A DNA stretch of 64,000 nt. Source: Arthrobacter rhizosphaerae. GTDB taxonomy: Bacteria; Actinomycetota; Actinomycetes; Actinomycetales; Micrococcaceae. Location: NCBI RefSeq assembly GCF_023062595.1, contig NZ_JALLAN010000011.1, positions 1-64,000 of the forward strand. Direction: 5' to 3'. Below the pieces are notes generated by a model. The model was not told where the DNA came from and ran no database searches. It saw nothing but the letters and a program-made list of their open reading frames with translations. Positions 53,810-61,898 of this stretch are shown here, in pieces. The position numbers and the translations under genes are program-made. The stretch's first letter is position 1; every line of letters begins with the position of its first letter.

Positions 53810-53838
53810 TTGTACTGACTGGTCAGTTCGGTTAGGCT
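53810..53838 (+). promoter_or_regulatory. promoter and TetR operator of the YhgE/Pip operon
   Basis: TTGTAC (53810-53815) and TAGGCT (53833-53838) are separated by exactly 17 bases. The dyad ACTGACTGGTCAGT (53814-53827, ACTGAC/GTCAGT around two bases) overlaps the -35 box and spacer. Binding by the TetR protein at the end of the operon would block transcription. Confidence 0.75.
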
Positions 53839-53868
53839 TGGAGCAGATTCCGTCCTTGAAAGGTCCCC

Positions 53869-54513
53869 ATGCTCTCCGTAGAAAACCTCCGTATCCAGGG
53901 CCGCAGGGAGGATCTTCTGCCCGCCACTTCCCTTCAGGGCCGGCGAGGTGAACTCCTGCTCGTCACTGGGGAGCGTCAGGACCAGCGGACAGCTTTGGCC
54001 CTTAGCCTGAGCGCCCGAATGAAGGCAACGACGGGTTCCGTCAGCTGGGACGGCGTCACCAAAACGAAGAAACTCCGGATCACGAGCGCCCTCGTGGACT
54101 CCCCCGGTGTCAACGAACCTGAACAGCACCTGACGGTGCGTGATCTCGTTACCGAAGATCTGGCCCTGATTCCGCGCCGATACCGCGGGGCCTTACTCAG
54201 CAAGCCCTGGTTGAAGATCAACCGCTTCGACGACATCGCCGAATTGTGGACGGAGCAGCTTCAGCCGCTGCGGCGCGTTGAACTGCTCACCGCCCTGGCC
54301 CTCGCCAACCCCGACACGGACCTTTTGGTGGTCGACTCCCCGGACCGCCACAGTGCAGACGCGGGAGGCTGGCTTTCAAGGCTGGAGGAACTGGCGTACG
54401 ACGGCGGGCGGCCACTCGCCGTCGTCGTCACTGTCAGCGCCCTCCCGGACGGCTGGACGGGACCGTCGGCGGTCATCGGTAACAATATTCTCGAGAAGGA
54501 GAACTCCAAGTGA
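53869..54513 (+). CDS. degenerate ABC-type ATPase subunit
   Basis: A 214-residue protein aligned to ABC ATPases (MLSVENLRI start, GSVSWDG strand, DLLVVDSPDRH). The Walker A position reads GERQDQRT (34-41), lacking the glycines and the Lys. The signature reads LQPLRR (131-136) and the Walker B Glu is Ser (D156-S157). It is therefore unlikely to hydrolyse ATP. It overlaps the YhgE/Pip gene by GTGA. AAAGG precedes ATG 53869. A structural or regulatory partner is the best guess. Confidence 0.75.
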   Translation: MLSVENLRIQGRREDLLPATSLQGRRGELLLVTGERQDQRTALALSLSARMKATTGSVSWDGVTKTKKLRITSALVDSPGVNEPEQHLTVRDLVTEDLALIPRRYRGALLSKPWLKINRFDDIAELWTEQLQPLRRVELLTALALANPDTDLLVVDSPDRHSADAGGWLSRLEELAYDGGRPLAVVVTVSALPDGWTGPSAVIGNNILEKENSK

Positions 54514-56546
54514 CTGTGCTGCGGCTGGCCCGCTCGGAACTCAAACGCATGACCGGAGGGCTGCTGCCGAAACTCACCCTCCTCGCCCTGATCATGGTGC
54601 CCTTGCTCTATGGCGCGGTCTACCTCTACGCGAACTGGGATCCCTACAGCAATCTTGACCGGATCGATGCTGCCCTGGTGGTGGAGGACACCGGAGCGAC
54701 GTCAAGCAACGGCACAGAGCTGCAGGCGGGGAAGGAAGTGGCCGAAAGCCTGGTCAAGGGTCATGTCTTCAACTGGCAAAAAGTCAGCAGCAGCGATGAA
54801 GCCGAACAGGGCGTCGCCAGCGGCAGGTACGCGTTCGCCCTGAAGATCCCGAAGGACTTCTCGGCGAACCTCACATCCCCCGGCAGCTTTGACACCGCCA
54901 ATCAGGCCATGCTGAACGTGACCACCAACGATGCCAATAACTATCTCCTCAGCACCATCGTGGACAAACTGACCACCGCCGTTCACGCCTCGGTTGCCCA
55001 GGAAGTGGGCGAAGAAACCGCCAATCAGCTCCTCACCGGCTTCGGTACCATCCACAACCAGATCACCAAGGCAGCAACGGGAGCCGGACAACTCTCCGGC
55101 GGAGTGAACCAGCTCCGCGACGGGACGGTGACGCTCCATACGGGGACGAGCCAGCTCAGTCAGGGGGCAGCCGAGCTCTACAACGGGCAGCTAAAACTCA
55201 GCGACGGCGCCAATCAGCTTGCGTCCGGAGCAGGACAGCTCGACGGCGGGCTGCAGCAGCTGAAGGAGAAGACAGCCACCTTGCCAGCAGATTCCCAACG
55301 TCTGGCCGATGGTGCGGCGCAGGTGGCCGCCGGAAATGCCGCCCTGAACACCAAAGTCCAGGACGTCGTCGGCCAGCTGAGTGCAGCGGATCAGAGTTTG
55401 CGGGAACGTGTGTCGGTTGCCAACACCAAATTGGTGGAGGCAGGTGTGCTCACCCCGGAACAGGCGGACAAGGTCCTGGCAGACTTCGATGCTGCCGCGG
55501 CTTCCGGCCCGGCAGCTGATGCCAAATCAAAGATTCAGGCGGATGCGGCGCAAATCCAGCAACTGGCGGACGGATCTGCCGCCGTCAGTGACGGGGCTGC
55601 CAAGCTTGCCGCCGCTGCCCCTGCTCTGACCGGCGGAATCACCCAGGCAGCAACAGGAGCCGATCAGCTGGCGTCCGGGTCAGCTGCCCTTGCGGCGGGA
55701 CAGCAGACCGCGCTGGACGGATCAGCCCGAGTGTCAGCGGGAGCACAGGAGCTCGATTCCGGGGCCACCAAACTTGAAAGCGGCGCGGCAACAGCTGCTG
55801 AGGGTGCCGGCACCTTAACCAATGAGCTTGCTAAAGGTGCGGGGCAGATTCCCAATCCTGATGACTCCCAGAAAAGCAGCCTGTCCAAGGTCATTGCGGA
55901 CCCGGTCGCAGTAAGCAACGTCTCCCAGGCCAAAGCCAACTCGTACGGTGCGGGCCTGGCTCCGTTCTTCCTCACCCTTGCTTTGTGGATCGGCATTTTT
56001 ATGCTGGTCCAGGCAATGCGCCCCATCACCCAGCGGGCACTGGCCTCCAACGCCCCCGCGTGGAAAATCGCCGTCGGCGGCTGGTTGCCTTTCCTGGCGG
56101 TTTCCGTGCTGCAGGCGAGTTTGCTCACCCTGGTCGTGGACGTCGGGCTGGGCCTGAACCCTGCCCATCCGGTTCTGATGTGGCTGTTTATGCTGGCGGC
56201 CGCCATGGCGTTCAGCTCACTCATCCAGGGCATCGTGGCGTTGCTCGGCTCCCCGGGAAAGCTGGTGGTCCTCATCCTGCTGGTCCTTCAGCTGGTCTCG
56301 TCCGGCGGCACGTTCCCCTGGCAGACCACACCCCAGCCGCTCCATGTGGTGCATGACGTCTTGCCCATGGGTTACGTGGTGACCGGAATGCGCCACCTGA
56401 TCTACGGGGCCGACCTCTCCCTGATCCTGCCCACGGTTATGGGCCTCCTTGGCTACACTGTGCTGGGAGCCGTACTGTCCACACTGGCGGTCCGCAAGCA
56501 CAAGTTCTGGACCCTTAAGTCGCTGAAGCCGGAGATCGCAGTATGA
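54510..56546 (+). CDS. YhgE/Pip domain membrane protein
   Basis: A 678-residue membrane protein of the ABC-2/YhgE group. One N-terminal helix (about 20-42) is followed by a large extracellular part with a long run of heptad-like repeats (G-x-x-x-L-x-x-G, about 185-280 and 355-440) that likely form a coiled stalk. Five to six membrane helices follow (about 480-670). Members include phage-receptor Pip and ESX accessory proteins, and export of proteins or lipids is proposed. GTG 54510 overlaps the ABC gene. Confidence 0.88.
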   Translation: MTVLRLARSELKRMTGGLLPKLTLLALIMVPLLYGAVYLYANWDPYSNLDRIDAALVVEDTGATSSNGTELQAGKEVAESLVKGHVFNWQKVSSSDEAEQGVASGRYAFALKIPKDFSANLTSPGSFDTANQAMLNVTTNDANNYLLSTIVDKLTTAVHASVAQEVGEETANQLLTGFGTIHNQITKAATGAGQLSGGVNQLRDGTVTLHTGTSQLSQGAAELYNGQLKLSDGANQLASGAGQLDGGLQQLKEKTATLPADSQRLADGAAQVAAGNAALNTKVQDVVGQLSAADQSLRERVSVANTKLVEAGVLTPEQADKVLADFDAAAASGPAADAKSKIQADAAQIQQLADGSAAVSDGAAKLAAAAPALTGGITQAATGADQLASGSAALAAGQQTALDGSARVSAGAQELDSGATKLESGAATAAEGAGTLTNELAKGAGQIPNPDDSQKSSLSKVIADPVAVSNVSQAKANSYGAGLAPFFLTLALWIGIFMLVQAMRPITQRALASNAPAWKIAVGGWLPFLAVSVLQASLLTLVVDVGLGLNPAHPVLMWLFMLAAAMAFSSLIQGIVALLGSPGKLVVLILLVLQLVSSGGTFPWQTTPQPLHVVHDVLPMGYVVTGMRHLIYGADLSLILPTVMGLLGYTVLGAVLSTLAVRKHKFWTLKSLKPEIAV

Positions 56547-57160
56547 GCACGCAGGAAGCCGGAGAGCGGAAGTTGCGCCCCGGCAGGACCAACGCCACCA
56601 AACAAAAGCTGTTCGAGGCTTCAATGGAACTGATCGGCGAGCGTGGTGCAGCCGGGGTGACGGTGGATGAGATAGCAGCCGCTGCCGGCGTTTCGAAAGG
56701 GACGGTCTACTACAACTTCGGCAGCAAGTCCGATCTCATCGCGCAGCTCCTGCGCCACGGCGTGGACATTCTGCTGGCACGGCTTCTTAGCGCCCAGGAC
56801 AATTCGGCAGATCCGCTGGAAGCCATGGAACATATGATCGGCCAAGCTATGGATTTCATGGCAGAGTATCCTTCGTTTGCCCGGCTCTGGGTCAGTGAAA
56901 ACTGGCGGACACCGAGTGTTTGGCAGAACACCTTCGCTGAACTCCGCACCCTCTTGCTGGAGGTCATCGGGGCGGCGATTGAAAGGGTGGCCGCTAAGCA
57001 CTCTGTGGACACGTCAATTTCCCGCGGAAGCCTGGAAACCGCAATTTTCGGCGCCTGCTTTGTGGTGGGCCTGGATCGGCAGACGTACCACCCCGAGCGG
57101 ACCAGGGAACAAAGCATTGCGGCGATCATGGCAATTATGCGTGGCTACGTCCTGAAATAA
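56543..57160 (+). CDS. TetR family transcriptional regulator
   Basis: A 205-residue regulator. The N-terminal HTH (RTNATKQKLFEASMELIGERG, VDEIAAAAGVSKGTVYYNFGSK) is complete, and a helical ligand-binding domain follows. Its ATG overlaps the YhgE/Pip stop (ATGA). The operator at 53814-53827 is a good candidate for its binding. Confidence 0.93.
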   Translation: MSTQEAGERKLRPGRTNATKQKLFEASMELIGERGAAGVTVDEIAAAAGVSKGTVYYNFGSKSDLIAQLLRHGVDILLARLLSAQDNSADPLEAMEHMIGQAMDFMAEYPSFARLWVSENWRTPSVWQNTFAELRTLLLEVIGAAIERVAAKHSVDTSISRGSLETAIFGACFVVGLDRQTYHPERTREQSIAAIMAIMRGYVLK

Positions 57161-57186
57161 CCCACCCTTCGGGGAAGATGGGCATC

Positions 57187-57906
57187 ATGGGGACCAGCGG
57201 GAGGACAGCGATCGGCGCGGCCTTCGTGGCCGTTGGCCTGCTGATCCTGACTGCCATCACGCTCGAAGAAGTGGTCCTCTTCGCTTTCCTCGGAGCAGTG
57301 GCGCTGGGTTACCTGGCGTCCGTGGTCCAGGTCGTCACCCGCGGGCGAAACCTGGCGTTGCTGGCAGGAGGCATCGGCACGAGCCTCTTCATCGGCTTCG
57401 CGATCGCATTCCTGCGGATGTGGGGACTGGCCTTCAATCAGGATGCTGCGGCGTTTGGCACCGCCGTCACAACCCAGGATTCGGACATCTATTTCTACTT
57501 GGCTGTGGCATCCGGCTCGGGAACATTGCTGGTGCTCTTTGCCGGAGCAGTGTGGCCCTCAGGCAAGCGGCTTCCTTCCGCCCGCAAATCCTCGTCGGCC
57601 TCGCGCCGCAAGCCGGTTTCGGCGTCCCGGCGACCCGCCTCAGCGTCGGCCAAGCGACCTGCCTCGCCGTCAGCCGCGCGATCGCGTAGCTCCTCGGCTG
57701 CACCCAGGGCATCGGCAGTGCGCAAACCACCACCGCCCAAATCGTCCGCGCCGTCCAAAGCATCCGCAGCAACCCGATCGTCCGCAGCAACCCGATCGTC
57801 CGCGGCGGCCAAAGCGTCGGCGGCATCCAAGCGTGCACCAGCCGCGCCCAAACCCAAGCCTCCCGCCAAAGGCGTAGCACCTGCGAAGGCGACGTCCCGC
57901 CGCTGA
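57187..57906 (+). CDS. membrane protein with basic Ala/Ser/Pro-rich tail
   Basis: A 239-residue protein. Four hydrophobic helices occupy about residues 4-125. The remaining 110 residues are low-complexity, made of Ser, Ala, Lys, Arg and Pro with repeated S-S-A-A-T-R units, like histone-H1 tails. The tail is likely cytoplasmic and could contact DNA, RNA or phosphate-rich polymers. It overlaps the EamA gene tail-to-tail. ATG 57187 has GGGGAAG nine bases before; ATG 57178 is too close to it. Confidence 0.65.
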   Translation: MGTSGRTAIGAAFVAVGLLILTAITLEEVVLFAFLGAVALGYLASVVQVVTRGRNLALLAGGIGTSLFIGFAIAFLRMWGLAFNQDAAAFGTAVTTQDSDIYFYLAVASGSGTLLVLFAGAVWPSGKRLPSARKSSSASRRKPVSASRRPASASAKRPASPSAARSRSSSAAPRASAVRKPPPPKSSAPSKASAATRSSAATRSSAAAKASAASKRAPAAPKPKPPAKGVAPAKATSRR

Positions 57907-58811
57907 GCATGCCATCGGCGCTGCCCAGGGGTGATCAAGGGTCCCACCGGTCCCAGCACCGCGGTAGCCACGCCTCCCAGCAGGAGCATTCCTCCAGCCA
58001 CTTCCGGCAGCGACGGAACTTCGTTCAAGACCAGCCACGCAGTGCTCATGCCCACTACCGGGACAAGGAGCGTGAAGGGGACCACGGCCGAGGACGGGTA
58101 CATACTGAGCAGCCGGTTCCAGATACCGAAGCCCACGAGGGAAGCAAACACTGCCGTGTAGATGGCGCTCAGCACCGTGGCGGGCTGGAGATTCATGAGT
58201 GTCCCCGTCACAGCGTCGGACCCGTCCACCAAAAGGGACAACCCCGCAAGGGGCAGCGGCGCCAGGGCTCCAGACCACACCACAAGTCCCAGCCCGGAGG
58301 TCGCCTTCGCCTTCCGCACAATGACATTACCAACAGCCCAGGACAGGGCAGCCGCGAGCACGACGATGAATGGCAGAACAGGCGCCACCATGCTGCGGCC
58401 CGCTGCCACGACGGCCAGCCCTGCCACTCCAAGGACGACGCCGGTCAGTTGCCGGCCGGTGGGCCGCTCCCCCAGGACTCCGGCGGCGATCAGCACTGTC
58501 AGCAGCACCTGGGCCTGCAGCACCAGCGATGCCAACCCTGCCGGCATGCCCAGCGCCATGCCCACATACAGGAGGGCGAATTGCCCCGTACTCATGAACA
58601 GCCCGACGCCGATGATTACCTTCCAGCTGACGTCGGGTTTGCGGATGAAGAAGATGCACGGGAGAACGACAAGAACAAAACGCATCGCCACGAACAGCAG
58701 CGGGGGCACGTCGTCGGTGCCCCCAGGGTGCAGGCCAAGGTCGATCGCAACGAAATTCACGCCCCACAGGACGGCAACGAAGACGGCCATTGCGCTATGA
58801 CGTATGTTCAC
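57495..58811 (-). CDS. EamA (DMT superfamily) transporter with antisense-derived tail
   Basis: A 438-residue protein. Residues 1-about 300 are a complete two-EamA-domain, ten-helix transporter (VLWGVNFVAIDLGLHPGG at the start, the repeat MFMSTGQFALLY-like part, and a second half FGIWNRLLSMYPSSAVVPFTLLVPVVG). After about 305 the frame runs for some 130 Ala/Asp/Arg-rich residues that are exactly antisense to the tail of the neighbouring gene. These are probably not functional. GTG 58811 follows CACAGT plus six bases. Confidence 0.82.
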   Translation of the reverse strand: MNIRHSAMAVFVAVLWGVNFVAIDLGLHPGGTDDVPPLLFVAMRFVLVVLPCIFFIRKPDVSWKVIIGVGLFMSTGQFALLYVGMALGMPAGLASLVLQAQVLLTVLIAAGVLGERPTGRQLTGVVLGVAGLAVVAAGRSMVAPVLPFIVVLAAALSWAVGNVIVRKAKATSGLGLVVWSGALAPLPLAGLSLLVDGSDAVTGTLMNLQPATVLSAIYTAVFASLVGFGIWNRLLSMYPSSAVVPFTLLVPVVGMSTAWLVLNEVPSLPEVAGGMLLLGGVATAVLGPVGPLITPGQRRWHAQRRDVAFAGATPLAGGLGLGAAGARLDAADALAAADDRVAADDRVAADALDGADDLGGGGLRTADALGAAEELRDRAADGEAGRLADAEAGRRDAETGLRREADEDLRAEGSRLPEGHTAPAKSTSNVPEPDATAK

Positions 58812-58913
58812 GCTCCCACTGTGCCAGTTGGAAGCGGATTTTCACGGCAGGTGAATCCGGACCCTCGGGCGATCCCTCACCAGGACAGGATCCAGGGGCA
58901 AACCCTTCTCCTT

Positions 58914-59441
58914 CTAGTGTGCCCGCGGCACCTTGAAGTGGGTGAGCCGGGCGTCCTGCCCATCCAGTTCGGCCCAGGACTTTTCGGTCTCCAGGACGGT
59001 CAGCCCGCTGGTGGGAAACCTGGTTGCGGCATCCATGTAGGCATCATGGTCAGAGTCACGGGACGCCAGATGCATCGCAAGGTCCTGCACGCCGGGCATG
59101 TGCGAAATGACCATGAGTGTGGTGACCGTGTCCGGCACATGGTTGATCACGGTGAGCATCCGCTGGGCCGACGCTGCGTACAGTCCGCCCTCAAGCTTGG
59201 GCGTGGGCGCTTTGTCACCGAGCTCACTGCACACCCACGTACAGGTCTGCCTGGTACGGAGGGCGCTGGAGCACAGAATGAAATCGGGAACCACATCATG
59301 TTTGAGCAGCCACTTACCGGCCAGCGGCGCCTCCCGGTGGCCCCGCTCTTCGAGGGGACGGTCGTGATCGGCAACCCCGCCAGGCCAATCGGCCTTGGCA
59401 TGGCGCATGATCACCAGCCGCTTGATATGGTGCTCACTCAT
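58914..59441 (-). CDS. SixA-type histidine phosphatase
   Basis: A 175-residue phosphohistidine phosphatase. The catalytic motif is MRHAKADWP (His near 14), a second His is in ISHMPGV, and the Arg of SALRTRQT completes the pocket. Members remove phosphate from histidine in signalling proteins. TAGGCT lies seven bases before ATG 59441. It is divergent from none; the next gene on its right is on the same strand. Confidence 0.9.
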   Translation of the reverse strand: MSEHHIKRLVIMRHAKADWPGGVADHDRPLEERGHREAPLAGKWLLKHDVVPDFILCSSALRTRQTCTWVCSELGDKAPTPKLEGGLYAASAQRMLTVINHVPDTVTTLMVISHMPGVQDLAMHLASRDSDHDAYMDAATRFPTSGLTVLETEKSWAELDGQDARLTHFKVPRAH

Positions 59442-59670
59442 GCCCCCAAGCCTAGCGGGGACAACCCACCCCGCCGCCCAGACCCTTCAGCCGCGGAGGC
59501 ACCTACTCACTAGTCACGCACGAAAGCGGCATTCTGCGTAGTGCCGCATCGCCGTGGGCCCACGCCGTCAGGGTTCCCTGGCCGAGCTTGCGAGGCTAGG
59601 GAGACGGTGGGGAGGTACGAGCGCAGGCGCAGAGGGATCGTGCCGCCTTCTGGCGGTGGTGAAGTGAGAG

Positions 59671-60543
59671 CTAGATCGAGTATTCCGGAGCGGCCCAGAC
59701 AATGACCTCGGGGTGCTCGTAGAAGCGGTACCCCTGGCCACGGACGGTGCGCACAGTGTTGGCCAGGCGGCCCAGCTTTGAACGAAGGCGGCGGATGTGC
59801 ACGTCGATGGTGCGCTCGTTCGGCACCTCTTCGGCATTCCGCCACAGGCCTTCAAGGAGTTCGTCGCGCCCGACGGTGCGGGTGCCGTTCTCCACCAGAT
59901 AGTTCAGCAGTTCGAATTCCTTGAACGTCAGGTTCAGCGATTCGCCGTCGAGGTGGACTTCCCGGCGGGCCAGGTCGATCAACACGCCGGAGGGGCGGGG
60001 ATCCTGGGCCTGGGGTGTGCGGGCTGTTTCGGGACGCTGCCGGGAGTTCACGGTGGGGTCACCGAAAGTGGAACGGACGACGTCGAGCGCGGAGCCGGGG
60101 GCGTTAGCCGGCGCTACCGCAACGGCGGCGTAGCTTTCGGCACCGGAAACGAGGGACTGGGCGTAGGCGCGGATTTCCTGGGCGAGCTTGGCGATGGAAG
60201 TCCCGGAGGCGGCGGCAGTTTCCTCGTCAATTCCCATGTACAGCACAAATCCGCGGGCAACGTTCTCATTCGGAACAGGGCGGACCGCGGAGCCGATGGC
60301 CGGAGCGATAACAGGGGTTGGGGCCGTGGCAGGCGCCGACTCAACCGGGGAAACGGCGCGGAGCTGGCCGTATGAGTTGGGGTTGTAACCCTGCGGGACG
60401 AAGCCGGGCGCGGCGTAACTGCTGCCGGGAGCCGCGGGAGCCAATGCAGGGCGGCCACCAAAACCTGGGCGGACACCGGCGGGCGGAGCGCTCTTGTTGG
60501 CGTTACGGACGGAGATGTGGACGTATCCAGATGCAACTGACAT
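59671..60543 (-). CDS. orphan winged-helix DNA-binding protein without receiver domain
   Basis: A 290-residue protein. The first about 180 residues are Ala/Pro-rich with a small folded part (FVLYMGIDEETAAAS). The C-terminal 100 residues are an OmpR/PhoB winged helix (LNLTFKEFELLNYLVENG, EVPNERTIDVHIRRLRSKLG, VRTVRGQGYRFY). No phosphorylation aspartate domain is present, so control must be by another input. GAGG precedes ATG 60543. It is divergent from the two-component system and shares its AT-rich control region. Confidence 0.83.
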   Translation of the reverse strand: MSVASGYVHISVRNANKSAPPAGVRPGFGGRPALAPAAPGSSYAAPGFVPQGYNPNSYGQLRAVSPVESAPATAPTPVIAPAIGSAVRPVPNENVARGFVLYMGIDEETAAASGTSIAKLAQEIRAYAQSLVSGAESYAAVAVAPANAPGSALDVVRSTFGDPTVNSRQRPETARTPQAQDPRPSGVLIDLARREVHLDGESLNLTFKEFELLNYLVENGTRTVGRDELLEGLWRNAEEVPNERTIDVHIRRLRSKLGRLANTVRTVRGQGYRFYEHPEVIVWAAPEYSI

Positions 60544-60763
60544 GAATGCTTACCTCAATGTGAATGGCCGTCATCGCGGCTCGAATGCTCGATTTCCCCC
60601 GCAATGAGAACTGGGGAGGGGCGCCCGACGCTGGGCTGGGGGCGAATGCCTAAACAACTGTTCGGGGTAGGAAAGTCAGGCGTGCATTCGACAACAGCGC
60701 ATGTCAGAGCCAGCGGATGTGCTGGTCTGAAAAACTGCGGCTGCAGGTGCTGTTGAGTTCTTG

Positions 60764-60866
60764 TTCACAATGAGAGTGTGCAACGTAACAATGACAACTT
60801 GCAAGTAACAATGGACCGATTCGTCCGCATCGTGAGACAAAACGGCCATTTGTGATGTTAATCACC
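60764..60866. promoter_or_regulatory. direct repeats and GlxR/CRP-like site between divergent regulators
   Basis: Three ACAATG-ended repeats lie at 60764-60772, 60785-60793 and 60805-60813, about two helical turns apart (the last two are identical GTAACAATG). A TGTGATGTTAATCACC site (60851-60866, one mismatch from TGTGA-N6-TCACA) follows. The region 60770-61010 is AT-rich. Confidence 0.5.
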
Positions 60867-61158
60867 ATTCTGCGACGAGGATAAAATAACACTTGTTTTT
60901 CTGTCTGAACGTTCGGGAAAGCAGCTTTTCCGAAGAAAATTCACTGTTTAGACCAAATTTTGCAGTTTTATTCAGTTGGTTTTGGAATACCGAAACACAC
61001 TGCCTCTTACGGCTGTCAATGTCCAGCCCCTTTACATGGCCTCCTGAAGAGTTCGTTCGATTTGTATCTGCTAGGCAATGCGGGAAGCCGAACACGCTCA
61101 CAGGCTGCCCACAGGAATCCACAGCACAGGCAATTCTCCAAGGCAAAAACTTGTAGGT
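60867..61158. other. AT-rich upstream region of the response regulator
   Basis: No gene supported. Includes a hairpin GAAAGC/GCTTTTC near 60920 and long A/T runs; likely the promoter and leader of the response regulator. Confidence 0.4.
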
Positions 61159-61893
61159 ATGCCAGCTCCTCACACCACAAATCTGCCGCAGCTCGCCCAT
61201 CCCGATGGCTCGCCTATACGAGCCCTCGTGGTCGACGACGAACCAAGCCTTTCTGAACTGATGAGCATGGGTTTGAGAATGTCGGGCTGGTCTGTGGCGA
61301 TAGCAGCGGACGGGCCGGCAGCGGTGAAACGCGCCAAGGACTTCCGTCCTGATGTCCTCATTCTGGATGTGATGCTCCCAGGCTTCGATGGTGTTGAGCT
61401 GTTGAAGCGCATACGCACCTTTGCGCCCGGAGTTCCGGCACTGTTCCTGACGGCCAAGGACGATGTGCAGGACCGTATTACGGGCTTGGCGGCAGGCGGG
61501 GACGACTACGTGACCAAGCCGTTCAGCATGGAGGAGGTCCTTTTGCGCCTTCACCGGCTGGTTCAGCGTTCAGGCGTTGCAGCCATGGACACTGCCGAGT
61601 TGGCCGTGGGTGATCTCCTGCTCAACCTGGACACCCGCGAAGTTACCCGGAGAGGCGAAGACCTGCAGTTGACCGCTACCGAATTCGAGGTGCTGCGCTA
61701 CCTGATGGAAAACGCCAAACGTGTTGTCAGCAAGTCACAGATCCTGGACAACGTCTGGAACTACGATTTCGGCGGCCAAGCCAACATTGTGGAACTCTAT
61801 ATTTCCTACCTGCGGAAGAAAGTTGACGCCACACTGCCCCCAATGATCCACACAATGCGCGGTGCGGGTTACGTCATCAAGCCTGCGGTCTGA
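61159..61893 (+). CDS. OmpR-family response regulator
   Basis: A 244-residue DNA-binding regulator. The receiver domain has DDEPS, the phosphoacceptor Asp in LILDVMLPG, Thr in LTAKDD and Lys in KPF. The winged-helix domain has LTATEFEVLRYLMEN and GAGYVI. It closely resembles the TrcR/PhoP group. ATG 61159 is chosen because it starts just before the receiver strand. The sensor gene begins five bases after its stop. Confidence 0.93.
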   Translation: MPAPHTTNLPQLAHPDGSPIRALVVDDEPSLSELMSMGLRMSGWSVAIAADGPAAVKRAKDFRPDVLILDVMLPGFDGVELLKRIRTFAPGVPALFLTAKDDVQDRITGLAAGGDDYVTKPFSMEEVLLRLHRLVQRSGVAAMDTAELAVGDLLLNLDTREVTRRGEDLQLTATEFEVLRYLMENAKRVVSKSQILDNVWNYDFGGQANIVELYISYLRKKVDATLPPMIHTMRGAGYVIKPAV

Positions 61894-61898
61894 CCAAG

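Noticed and set aside
57909..59513. 534-residue open frame on the plus strand
   Set aside because: Antisense to EamA and SixA genes; composition Gln/His/Arg-rich; no domain.
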